A stretch of DNA of 64,000 bases from Candidatus Mailhella excrementigallinarum (GTDB lineage: Bacteria > Desulfobacterota > Desulfovibrionia > Desulfovibrionales > Desulfovibrionaceae). Below the pieces are notes generated by a model. It did no database searches and was not told where the DNA came from. It saw only the letters and a list, made by a program, of their open reading frames with translations. A program made the position numbers and the translations under genes. This document shows, one piece after another, positions 48,194-56,402 of the stretch (its first letter is position 1; each line of letters starts with the position of its first letter). Location: assembly GCA_944324075.1 (NCBI GenBank), contig CALUUZ010000002.1, positions 357,879 through 421,878 of the forward strand, read 5' to 3'.

Positions 48194-49729
48194 ATGATAG
48201 CGCGGCTGGCCTGCGGCTCCCTGTATGGCGTGGATGCGTATCGGGTGGATATAGAGGTGGATTTTTCCCGCCGCGGCATACCCGCCTTCGTCATGGTTGG
48301 CCTGGCCGAGGGCGCGGTGCGTGAGGCGCGCGAGCGCGTTTCTTCCGCTCTCAGGGCGTCCGGGTTCCGGATACCCCCCGCGCGGATCACGGTTAATCTT
48401 GCGCCGGCGGATCGGCGCAAGGCCGGCAGCGCCTATGATCTGCCTCTGGCGATAGGGCTGCTGGCCGCGTGCGGAATTGTGGCTCCGGAAAAGATTCAGG
48501 GGTGGATGCCGGTCGGGGAACTTTCCCTGAACGGGGAGATCCGGCCTGTGCCCGGCGTGCTGCCTCTGGCGCTGCTGGCCCGCGCGGAAGGGGCAAGAGG
48601 CATGCTGGTCGCTCCGGAGGCAGGCGATGAGGCTGCCGTGGTGAAGGGACTTGCGGTGTATACTCCCCGCACGCTGGGCGAAGCTGTGGCCTTTCTGGCC
48701 GGAGAATCGGAACTGGCTCCCCGCGTCTGCACGCCGCCCCGGCCCGAAACAGCGGCATATGCGCGTGATTTCTCCGAGGTCAAGGGGCAGGAGCATGCCA
48801 AGCGGGCCATAGAAATCGCGGCGGCGGGCGCGCATAATCTGCTGTTCATCGGGCCTCCGGGCAGCGGCAAGACCATGCTCGCCCAGCGCATCCCCACCGT
48901 GCTTCCCCCTCTTTCCTTCGATGAGGCTCTGGAAGTCACAAAAATCTACAGCGTGGCGGGTCTGCTGGGAAGCCGCGGTCTGATGACCGGGCGTCCTTTC
49001 CGATCGCCCCACCATACTGTTTCCGATATCGCGCTCATCGGCGGCGGCGCGCTGCCCCGCCCGGGAGAAGTATGCCTTGCCCATCGCGGCGTGCTGTTTC
49101 TGGATGAACTGCCGGAATTCAGACGTTCCGCACTGGAAGTGCTGCGCCAGCCCCTGGAAGACGGCATGGTGACCATTTCGCGCGTGGCCCGCGCATTGAG
49201 CTATCCGGCGGACTGCATGCTTGTGGCGGCCATGAACCCCTGTCCCTGCGGCTACCGGGGTGATTCCCGGCACGCCTGCACCTGTTCGCCCGCCGCGCTG
49301 GATCGCTACCGGGCGAAGCTGTCCGGCCCGCTGCTTGATCGCATTGATCTGCATGTGGAAGTGCCCGCCGTGCCGCGCGAGGATTTGCAGGCTCCCGTCT
49401 CCGGGCGGACCGGCACGGATTCCGCCTCCATGCGGGAACGCGTGGCACGGGCGCGGGCCATACAGACCCGGCGTTATGCCGGAACACCCTGCCGGGCCAA
49501 CTCCGCCCTTTCCGGGGCAATGCTGGATCAATACTGCGCACTGGACGCCGAAAGCCGCGAATTTATCGGACTTGCTTCGGATCGTCTGGGGCTGTCCGCC
49601 CGGGCCTATACCCGTATTCTGCGCATCGCGCGCACCATCGCGGACATGGAGGAAAGCCCTTCCATCAGGCTGCCCCACCTGGCCGAGGCCGTCAACTGCC
49701 GTGTGCTTGACCGGGAGAACCAGACATGA
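48194..49729 (+). CDS. comM: ComM/YifB family Mg-chelatase-like AAA ATPase
   Basis: 511 residues. A Lon-protease-like N-terminal domain, then an AAA domain with FIGPPGSGKTMLAQRIP (Walker A) and GVLFLDELPEFRR (Walker B), Cys-rich MNPCPCGYRGD and a C-terminal Mg-chelatase domain. ComM is a helicase that helps integrate transformed DNA in Haemophilus/Vibrio. Its end overlaps lnt by 4 nt. Confident call; role in this organism unknown. Confidence 0.95.
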   Translation: MIARLACGSLYGVDAYRVDIEVDFSRRGIPAFVMVGLAEGAVREARERVSSALRASGFRIPPARITVNLAPADRRKAGSAYDLPLAIGLLAACGIVAPEKIQGWMPVGELSLNGEIRPVPGVLPLALLARAEGARGMLVAPEAGDEAAVVKGLAVYTPRTLGEAVAFLAGESELAPRVCTPPRPETAAYARDFSEVKGQEHAKRAIEIAAAGAHNLLFIGPPGSGKTMLAQRIPTVLPPLSFDEALEVTKIYSVAGLLGSRGLMTGRPFRSPHHTVSDIALIGGGALPRPGEVCLAHRGVLFLDELPEFRRSALEVLRQPLEDGMVTISRVARALSYPADCMLVAAMNPCPCGYRGDSRHACTCSPAALDRYRAKLSGPLLDRIDLHVEVPAVPREDLQAPVSGRTGTDSASMRERVARARAIQTRRYAGTPCRANSALSGAMLDQYCALDAESREFIGLASDRLGLSARAYTRILRIARTIADMEESPSIRLPHLAEAVNCRVLDRENQT

Positions 49730-51417
49730 TCGCGCGTCTGTCCGTTTCACATGGGCTGCTCCTTCTCGGAGCGTTGGGAATGTTTTTCGGCAACGCCAAT
49801 CCCGTGCTGCATCTGCCGCTTGCCGCGCTGCTGTATCCCGCCTGTCTCGGCCTGCTGGCTCGGGAGGACTTTCCCTTTCGCCGGGGCTGGCTCTGCGGAC
49901 TCATCGGATCGGCCGCCGCGCTGTACTGGATCAGCTGGGCGGTGCATGACTACGGGGCGTTTCCCTGGCCGCTGGCCGTTCCCTGCGCGGTACTGCCCGG
50001 CGCATGGGTGGGGCTGTGGGGAGGGCTGTTCTGCTTCTGTCTGTCCCGGCTTTCCCGCGCGGGAAAGTTCAGCCTTCCGCGCCGCGCTCTGGCGGCGGGC
50101 CTGCTCTGGTATCTGCTTGAATGGACGCGGGGCTGGTTTGCCACAGGTTTTCCCTGGCTTACCCTGGGGGCGGCCCAGGCCCGCTGGCCCCTGCTGATCC
50201 AGGGAGCCTCCGTGATCGGAGACTACGGGATATCCGGCCTGTACGCGGGCATGGCCTGTCTGGCGGCGGATCTTGCGCGCGCTTTGCTGTCCGGAGGCCG
50301 GCGTGCGCCGGGACGCGGCAGGGAGCGGGCGTTTTCCGCCGCGGTTCTGGCTCTGCTCGCTCTGCTCGTCGCCGGGTTCGGCGCATGGCGGCTGGAAAGT
50401 ATGCCGCCTCGTGACCCGCTGGGAGGCGGAACTCCCGCCGGAGTCCGGACCGGAGAGGGCGGCGCGCTGACCGTGGCCCTCATTCAGGGCAATGTGCCGC
50501 AGGATATCAAATGGGCGCCGTCTTTTCAGGAAAGCACGGTGGACAAGTACCTCGGCCTGAGCCGCATGGCGCTTTCCGCTTCCGGCGCGGGGGCTCCCGC
50601 GCCCGATCTTGTGGTCTGGCCGGAGACCTCCATGCCCTTCTTCTTCCAGCTTGGCGGCGAACTGCCCGCAAGACTGCGCGAGTTCGCCCGGACCCGGGGC
50701 GTATGGCTGCTTTTCGGCGGCCCCGCGCGGGAGGGAAGGGACGAGGGCATTCCGGACGGCGGGGCGGCGGAGGGGGGAGACTCCGCAGGCGCTTCATCCC
50801 TGCGCAATCGGGCCTTTCTGCTCGATCCCCTGGGAGTGCCCGCCGGGCGTTATGACAAGCGCCATCTGGTGCCGTTCGGTGAATACATTCCTCCCTTTCT
50901 CGATCTGCCGCTGTTTGAGCCGCTGCTTCAGGGGGTGGGCGGCTTTTCGCCCGGAGAGGAAAGTCCGCTTCCGGTTGTGAGGAACGGAAGGGGCGAAAGC
51001 GTCCGTCTGGGCATGCTGATCTGCTATGAGGCCATTTTTCCGGAAATTGCGCGGGCTCATGTGGCGGCGGGAGCGCAGGTGTTGCTCAACATCAGCAATG
51101 ACGGCTGGTACGGCAGAAGTTCCGCTCCGGCCCAGCATCTGTATCTTTCGCTCATGCGGGCGGTGGAGCAGCGGCGCTGGATGGCACGCGGCACGAACAC
51201 CGGACTGACGGCATTTGCCGATCCGGCCGGCCGGCTGTGGACGCTGGGCGGAGCGGACCCTGAATCCGGAGCGGGCCTGTTTGAAAATGCGTGGCTTGCG
51301 GGAAGAATCTGGCCGGAAACCGGGTTCAGCATATACTTCCGCCTGCACCCCTGGATGCCCGCGCTTGCCTTGACCATGCTTCTTCTTGTATTCTTGAGGC
51401 CGCGCCTCCGGCGGTGA
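49726..51417 (+). CDS. lnt: Apolipoprotein N-acyltransferase
   Basis: 563 residues. About 6-8 N-terminal membrane helices, then a nitrilase-like domain with catalytic Glu (VVWPETSMPFF), Lys (KRHLVPFGEYIPPF) and Cys (LGMLICYEAIFPEI). It adds the third acyl chain to lipoproteins such as Pal. The start overlaps the comM stop (ATGA). Translationally coupled with comM. Confidence 0.95.
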   Translation: MIARLSVSHGLLLLGALGMFFGNANPVLHLPLAALLYPACLGLLAREDFPFRRGWLCGLIGSAAALYWISWAVHDYGAFPWPLAVPCAVLPGAWVGLWGGLFCFCLSRLSRAGKFSLPRRALAAGLLWYLLEWTRGWFATGFPWLTLGAAQARWPLLIQGASVIGDYGISGLYAGMACLAADLARALLSGGRRAPGRGRERAFSAAVLALLALLVAGFGAWRLESMPPRDPLGGGTPAGVRTGEGGALTVALIQGNVPQDIKWAPSFQESTVDKYLGLSRMALSASGAGAPAPDLVVWPETSMPFFFQLGGELPARLREFARTRGVWLLFGGPAREGRDEGIPDGGAAEGGDSAGASSLRNRAFLLDPLGVPAGRYDKRHLVPFGEYIPPFLDLPLFEPLLQGVGGFSPGEESPLPVVRNGRGESVRLGMLICYEAIFPEIARAHVAAGAQVLLNISNDGWYGRSSAPAQHLYLSLMRAVEQRRWMARGTNTGLTAFADPAGRLWTLGGADPESGAGLFENAWLAGRIWPETGFSIYFRLHPWMPALALTMLLLVFLRPRLRR

Positions 51418-51475
51418 AGGCAGGTTTCTTCAACTTTTCTGACCGGGCAGGTCTGCCCGTCCAAAGGATATCGAC

Positions 51476-52616
51476 ATGCTGCAAATGGCGGAATTGCGTC
51501 CTCGCTGTGCTGCGCTTTCGGAACAGTTCAATTCCCTCTGGGGGCGTCTTTGACCTGCCCTCGCGGGAGGCGCGTCTTGCGGAGATCGAAAGGATCATCT
51601 CCAGGCCCGACGCCTGGAACGATCAGGAAGCCCTGACTCCGGTACTGAAGGAAAAAAGCCGTCTGGAGAATGAGGTGGAGCGTTATCGCGCTCTGGAATC
51701 CTCCCATGCGGACATGCTTGACTGGCTGGAACTGGCTGCTGAGGGCGCGGAAGGGGAAAGCGGCGGAGAAGGCGAGGAGGCGCTTGCCGCGCTTTCGGAG
51801 CAGGCGGACAGGCTGGAGGCGCTGCTCACTTCCACCGAGATGACCATTCTGCTTTCCGGAGAAGCGGATCGCATGAACGCGATTATGGAAATCCACCCCG
51901 GGGCGGGCGGCACGGAGGCCCAGGACTGGGCCGAGATGCTGGAACGCATGTATCTGCGCTGGGCGGACGAGCAGGGTTTCAGAGCCTCCGTGCTGGACAG
52001 CCTGCCCGGTGAAGAGGCGGGGATCAAGAGCGTGACCATGCGTATCGAGGGGGAGAATGCCTATGGCCTGCTTCAGGGCGAAAAGGGCATTCACCGGCTG
52101 ATCCGCATTTCTCCGTTCGACTCGTCGGGCCGCCGTCACACCTCCTTCGCTTCCGTGGATCTGCTGCCCGATGCCGGGGATGAAATCTCCATTGAGATCA
52201 GGGATGCCGATCTGCGCATCGACGTGTACCGGGCATCCGGAGCGGGCGGACAGCATGTGAACAAGACCGAGTCCGCAGTGCGCATCACGCACCTGCCCAC
52301 AGGCATAGTGGCCCAGTGCCAGAACGAGAAGTCGCAGCACAGCAACAGGGAATCGGCCATGCGTATCCTCAGGGCCAGGCTGTACGAGCATGAGCGCAGC
52401 AAGCGGGACGCCGCCAGGCAGGCCGATTACGCGGGCAAGGACGCCATTGCCTTCGGCAGCCAGATACGCACCTATACCCTCCAGCCCTACCGGCTGGTGA
52501 AGGATCATCGTACCGGATCGGAAATGGGCGATGTGGATGCCGTACTGGACGGACGCATCAGCCAGTTCCTTCGGGACTACCTGCTGTATCGCCATGAACG
52601 GCAGCCCCGTCCGTAG
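51476..52616 (+). CDS. prfB: Peptide chain release factor 2 (with programmed +1 frameshift)
   Basis: The first 25 codons (51476-51550) end in an in-frame TGA at 51551-51553. A +1 shift at CTT-TGA-C continues as GAC CTG CCC to 52616, giving about 379 residues. It has the SPF tripeptide (RISPFDSSGRRH) that reads UGA/UAA and the GGQ loop (GAGGQHVNKTES) that triggers peptide release. The upstream frame from 51291 lies in lnt and is not used. AAAGGA precedes the ATG at 51476. It follows lnt by 58 nt. Confidence 0.96.
51540..51553 (+). promoter_or_regulatory. prfB autoregulatory frameshift site
   Basis: An internal Shine-Dalgarno-like GGGGG precedes the slippery CTT TGA C by three bases, matching the classic RF2 recoding site. 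Low RF2 makes ribosomes pause at UGA and slip +1, raising RF2. Confidence 0.93.
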
Positions 52617-52621
52617 GGAGA

Positions 52622-53470
52622 ATGGAAGCTGGTATGGAGCCGGAAATCAAGGCCGCCGCAGAACTGGCGGAAGAACTGGAACGCATTGCGCTTCTTCTGG
52701 AGCAGGAGGCGGAGGCACATTCCTCCGTTGGTGGCCGGGAGCGTTCGGACAGGGGAGGCAGGCGCGGCCTGATTGTCTGGCGCGAGGTGCCCGGTCTGGA
52801 ACGCGGCGCGTGGGAAAGGCTGAGCGCAGGGAAGGGCTGCTCCGGCTGGCATGTCTGCGATCCCGGGGCGCACGCGGTTCCATCGGCTTCCGTCCGTTCC
52901 GACATGCGGAGGGAGGAGCGCACGGGGCTGTGGCGGCCTCTTCCCTTCATCGAACGGGTGAAGGAGGAGCTGGAACGGAATTCCCGCTCCGGCCGCGGCG
53001 CGGCGCTCGCGCTGTTTTCCGTCGCGTCATCCTTTGCCGAAGCGGATACTTCCCTGTGTGCGGGGGTGTGGACATCCGCCCGCCCTGGAGATGTTCCGGG
53101 CCGGGTGGACGAGGGCGGAACGGGGGGAAATGTTTCCGGCACGGTTGGGCTTTTCCTGCCCGGACGGGGCGTGTTTCAGGCTCTGGCCCTGGCGGAGCGG
53201 GTGGCGGGAGAAGCGGACGAGCATCTGGCAAAGGCCGGACTGTGCGTGCGAACCCGCGCCGGAGTAGCGGCGAGCGCGGACTGTCATGAGGATTTCTCCG
53301 TGCTGCTGCGCCGCTCAAGAGAGGCTCTGGATACTGCCTCCCGCCGGGATGATGCGGCGCTTGAGGAACGGGTGCGCCTGTACCGGGAGGACGTGTCCGG
53401 TGAAGGACATGATGTGCATGAAACGTTGGTGCATGCCAGTGAAAAACGCTTTCTCTTTTTTGGCGGGTAA
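52622..53470 (+). CDS. Protein with a degenerate GGDEF-like C-terminal domain
   Basis: 282 residues. Residues about 105-260 have the GGDEF layout: PFIERVKEELERNSRSGRG, ALALFSV, GLFLPGRGVFQALALAERV, and LLRRSREALDTASRRDD. The active motif GGEEF is absent (the site reads LPGRG) and the metal Asp is missing, so it is probably a non-catalytic sensor or regulator. The start is at 52622 or 52634; the latter has a GGAAG box. Directly after prfB. Confidence 0.55.
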   Translation: MEAGMEPEIKAAAELAEELERIALLLEQEAEAHSSVGGRERSDRGGRRGLIVWREVPGLERGAWERLSAGKGCSGWHVCDPGAHAVPSASVRSDMRREERTGLWRPLPFIERVKEELERNSRSGRGAALALFSVASSFAEADTSLCAGVWTSARPGDVPGRVDEGGTGGNVSGTVGLFLPGRGVFQALALAERVAGEADEHLAKAGLCVRTRAGVAASADCHEDFSVLLRRSREALDTASRRDDAALEERVRLYREDVSGEGHDVHETLVHASEKRFLFFGG

Positions 53471-53472
53471 AT

Positions 53473-53655
53473 ATGTTTCAATCCGCGCGCTCTCCATCCG
53501 TCGGCTGCGGAATCAGTCGGAGGATGGAGAGCGCGCGGATTGCCCCTCCCCCCGGGATGGGGCTGCAAAAAGGGATCTCATCGGCTTTGCCGTTCTGTCA
53601 GATCCATGTTCCTCCTGAAGGGGGAGGTTTCAAGCCATACAAGGAATTTTTGATG
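53473..53655 (+). repeat. Dispersed repeat C, copy 8, immediately upstream of the minD-like gene
   Basis: Contains a near-perfect 19-bp stem ATCCGCGCGCTCTCCATCC / GGATGGAGAGCGCGCGGAT, whose mid-stem differs from that of copy 9 at 55066-55250 yet remains paired. It then shows CCCCCGGGATGGGG, the GGCTTTGCCG hairpin, CTGAAGGGGGAGG and CAAGGAATTTTTGATG ending at the gene's ATG. Confidence 0.88.
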
Positions 53656-54480
53656 AAGGATGAAACGACACTCAGCGTTGCCGTGATGAGCGGCAAGGGC
53701 GGCGTGGGCAAGAGCAATATTGCTCTCAATCTCGGCTATGCGCTGTCTCAGGCGGGGTATCCTCTGCTGCTCATGGACTGCGATCTGGGGCTTGCGAATC
53801 TGGACGTGCTGCTGGGCATAGCCCCGGAGGGCAATCTTCAGCAGGTCATCATGGACGAGCGCGCCGCATCCGATATCATTTACCCCATAAGTGAAAAGGG
53901 GCGGGGATATTTCGATATCCTGCCCGCCGCCTCCGGCGTGCCGGAACTGGCGGAAATGGATGCGGACATGCGCGATCTGCTGCTGCGCCGTCTGGAGCCG
54001 GAACTGCGGAAGTACAGCGCGGTGCTGCTGGATCTGGGGGCAGGCATCAACGGAACCGTGCGCTCCTTCGCCGCCATGGCCGCCGTGCGTCTGCTGGTGA
54101 TGACGCCCGAACCTACTTCGCTGACCGATTCCTATTCTCTGGTAAAGGTTCTCAACGCTCAGCTGGGTATCCGGGATTTTCTCGTCGTGGTCAACGATGT
54201 GGAGAGCAAGGAAGAGGAGACGGCGATATTCGAGCGTCTTTCTCTGGCGTGCGGACGTTTTCTCGGGTTTACGCCCGTTCTGCTTGGTTCCGTGCGGCAT
54301 GATCCCGCCATGTCCCGCGCGGTGTGCAGGCAGCAGCCTCTGCTGAAGGTGGAGCCGGAAGCCCCGGCGGCAAAGGATATTCTCCGCTTGTCCGGAGAAC
54401 TGCTCAAGATACGCGGCGTCATGGCCGGTCGCCTGAAAGGGAATCCTGTGCTCAGGAACCTTGCGCGCGCAGAAAATTAA
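53653..54480 (+). CDS. MinD/ParA family ATPase (FlhG/FleN type)
   Basis: 275 residues. Deviant Walker A SGKGGVGKSNIALNLGYAL (about 13-31), LLLMDCDLGLANLDVLLGI, LLDLGAGINGTVRSF and a short C-terminal tail. FlhG-type proteins control flagellar number and place the pole; a plain MinD or other ParA protein is possible. No flagellar genes lie adjacent. The ATG and its AAGGAATTTTTG ribosome site are supplied by repeat C copy 8. Confidence 0.88.
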   Translation: MKDETTLSVAVMSGKGGVGKSNIALNLGYALSQAGYPLLLMDCDLGLANLDVLLGIAPEGNLQQVIMDERAASDIIYPISEKGRGYFDILPAASGVPELAEMDADMRDLLLRRLEPELRKYSAVLLDLGAGINGTVRSFAAMAAVRLLVMTPEPTSLTDSYSLVKVLNAQLGIRDFLVVVNDVESKEEETAIFERLSLACGRFLGFTPVLLGSVRHDPAMSRAVCRQQPLLKVEPEAPAAKDILRLSGELLKIRGVMAGRLKGNPVLRNLARAEN

Positions 54481-54494
54481 GACTAAATATATTC

Positions 54495-54672
54495 AGAGCG
54501 GTTTTCTATTGAAATGCTCTGCCGGGTCGGGCAGGGCGAGACTCCGCCGCGACGTCTTCCCATCCGGTGCTGCCGCAATTCACTTGCGGCGTACAGCTCC
54601 GGCGGAGGCGGGAATCCTGCGGGTCAGAACCTGGGGGCTGGCCGGCAGATATGTTCAAACGCAAAACGCCCC
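54495..54672 (+). repeat. Dispersed repeat A, copy 12, upstream of the HU gene
   Basis: Starts AGAGCGGTTTTCTATTGAAA, centre GCCGCAATTCACTTGCGGC, CCTGCGGGTCAGAACC and end CAAACGCAAAACGCCCC. It ends about 50 bases before the HU start. The HU promoter was not identified; TATTAT at 54691 is only a weak candidate. Confidence 0.78.
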
Positions 54673-54728
54673 AGTGTGGTGTCTTGACCATATTATGAGT
54701 GTGAATCGACAAGGGGAGCGGAGGTTCC

Positions 54729-55004
54729 ATGAATAAAAGCGAACTTATCAAGACGCTGGCAGAGCAGTCCAACCTTTCTCTGGATGAGTCCACGATGGTC
54801 GTGAATACCTTTGTGGATTCCATGAAAAAGGCGCTGCTGGAAGGCGACCGGGTGGAAATTCGCGGTTTCGGCAGTTTCAAGATCAAGGAATATGAATCGT
54901 ATGCCGGACGCAATCCGCGCACCGGCGCCAGGGTGGAAGTGCAGCCCAAGCGCCTGCCCTTTTTCCGCGCCGGCAAGGAGCTGAAGGAGTTTCTCAACAA
55001 CTGA
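54729..55004 (+). CDS. hup: HU/IHF family DNA-binding protein
   Basis: 91 residues, the standard length. MNKSELIKTLAEQSNLSL is the HU N-terminus, and RNPRTGARVEVQPKRLPFFR is the DNA-binding beta arm and following strand. The GFGSFKIKEYESYAGRNP signature fits HU and IHF equally, so the symbol is tentative. GGAGG precedes the ATG. A strong terminator follows. Confidence 0.92.
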   Translation: MNKSELIKTLAEQSNLSLDESTMVVNTFVDSMKKALLEGDRVEIRGFGSFKIKEYESYAGRNPRTGARVEVQPKRLPFFRAGKELKEFLNN

Positions 55005-55037
55005 CGCGGCAGGCTTCCCTATTCCCCTTTACGCAAT

Positions 55038-55066
55038 GAAAATGCCCGGTCACGCCGGGCATTTTC
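55038..55066 (+). terminator. Terminator after the HU gene
   Basis: GAAAATGCCCGG / CCGGGCATTTTC with a 4-base loop. The adjoining CATC is where repeat C copy 9 begins, right at the terminator's end. Confidence 0.85.
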
Positions 55067-55250
55067 ATCAAAAATTCCTTTGTGGTTTGAGACCTCCCCC
55101 TTCAGGGGGAAAAGAGGAGTTGACAAGACGGCGAAGCCGCTGAAATCCTTTTCCGTATCCCTTCCCTTCAGGGAGGGACAATCCGCGCGCCCCCCATCCG
55201 TCGGCTGCTTCAGTCAGTCGGCGGATGGGGGGCGCGCGGATTGAAACATT
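55066..55250 (-). repeat. Dispersed repeat C, copy 9, forming the 3' end of the methyltransferase gene
   Basis: A full copy: AATGTTTCAATCCGCGCGCC start, stem CAATCCGCGCGCCCCCCATC paired with GATGGGGGGCGCGCGGATTG, and AAAGGAATTTTTGATG end at the HU terminator. Its mid-stem is all C where copy 8 has CTCTCC, with matched changes on the other arm. Confidence 0.88.
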
Positions 55251-55968
55251 GCGGCGGTTCCACAAGCGGCTCTTCCACCACCAGCGGGGCACGGCTGTTT
55301 TTGCGCGCTTCCAGCAGCGCCAGGGCAGCGGGGGCGGGAACTCCTTTCCGGCACGGATGCACGAAGCGCAGACGGACAGGGCGCAGACGGGTCGGAAGCT
55401 CCCGCAGCGCGTCCGCAAGTTTGTCCGGGGAAAGAGCCAGAAAAAGACTTCCGCGCGCGCCAAGCAGGCCGTCGGCGGCGGCAAGAAAGGGGCTGATCCC
55501 CTGTTCGGCTTCCAGCGCACCGCGACGCAGGGGAGAAGGGGAAGAACGCCCGGAACCCGGCGTGCGCCACGGCGGATTGCAGACCGCGGCATCGAACAGG
55601 GGGGGGCCGCCATGGCATGACTCTGGCTTCAGCATCCGCCGGGCGGCAAGCAGGGTTTCCCTGTGCGCCACGTCGCCGCACAGAACATGACAGTTTTTCA
55701 GCCCGAGCCTATCGGCATTAAGACGGGCGGCATCGGCAAGGGCCTGTTCCCGTTCCACGCCTACCACGCGCAGGGTTTCCCGGCGGAGCAGCAGGGCAAG
55801 CCCCACGATGCCGCAGCCCGCGCCGAGATCCGCCACAGACTCCTTTCCGTTCAGGGCAGTGAGGGCAAACCGGGCAAGATGCAGGGCATCCGCGCTGAAA
55901 CGGAAGGAACCTTCAGGCTGAAACAGACCGGAAGGAAAAAGAGTTCGGGCTGAGGAAATTTCTGACAT
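55210..55968 (-). CDS. tRNA1(Val) N6-adenosine methyltransferase-like (TrmN6)
   Basis: 252 residues. SAM motif SVADLGAGCGIVGLALLL and the adenine N6-methyltransferase motif DAAVCNPPWRTPG. It resembles E. coli YfiC/TrmN6. The last residues (QCFNPRAPHPPTD) are encoded by repeat C copy 9 and do not belong to the family, so the natural C-terminus was lost or is short. The start is at 55968 (or 55971); no ribosome site was seen. Role inferred by fold only. Confidence 0.75.
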   Translation of the reverse strand: MSEISSARTLFPSGLFQPEGSFRFSADALHLARFALTALNGKESVADLGAGCGIVGLALLLRRETLRVVGVEREQALADAARLNADRLGLKNCHVLCGDVAHRETLLAARRMLKPESCHGGPPLFDAAVCNPPWRTPGSGRSSPSPLRRGALEAEQGISPFLAAADGLLGARGSLFLALSPDKLADALRELPTRLRPVRLRFVHPCRKGVPAPAALALLEARKNSRAPLVVEEPLVEPPQCFNPRAPHPPTD

Positions 55969-55971
55969 CAT

Positions 55972-56353
55972 GACTGTGAATGAGTGGGGAAACACGGGCA
56001 TTCGGGCATGTTCAAAGTGAATTTGCCCTGGCCGCTGAACGGGTTTTCATGGCAGGCCACGCTGCGGAACCGTGCTGACGGCGATGCGCGAGACGCACTG
56101 TTCTGCTCCGGCAGCGAGGCGGCAAGAGGTATCCACGGCTGTCTCGCTTTCGCTTCCGGCGGCCTGGGGATACTTTCAACACGACTCTGCGCGGGGGGCC
56201 ATGGTATCCCGTGCGTTCCGGCAGGGCAAGCGGCCGGACGGCGCTTCCTGTTGACGGACTTTTCCTTTATGATCCGGATTCTGTTCGGAGCAATATTGCG
56301 TTGTTCACCCGTTTTTCCGTGCGGGGGACGTCATCAGAAGGGGAAAGACGGAG
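55972..56353. other. Intergenic gap between divergent genes
   Basis: The plus-strand frame 55984-56388 is open, but it lacks a ribosome site and its C-terminus runs into repeat C. I see no repeat copy or conserved motif apart from that end. Confidence 0.45.
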
Positions 56354-56402
56354 TTTTTCCCCCTGAAAGGGGAGTTTTCAAACCATAAAGGAATTTTTGA
56401 TG
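56354..56402 (+). repeat. Repeat C, partial copy 10, supplying the helicase gene's ribosome site
   Basis: Only the gene-proximal end remains: TTTTCCCCCTGAAAGGGGAG hairpin, then CAAACCATAAAGGAATTTTTGATG as two joined parts. Confidence 0.75.

Noticed and set aside
51291..51550. Upstream extension of the prfB frame without a frameshift
   Set aside because: It lies inside lnt; the in-frame TGA with CTT and GGGGG upstream is the known RF2 recoding site, and the family start is at 51476.
55984..56388. 134-codon plus-strand frame between the methyltransferase and helicase genes
   Set aside because: No ribosome site, no recognisable domain, and it runs into repeat C.
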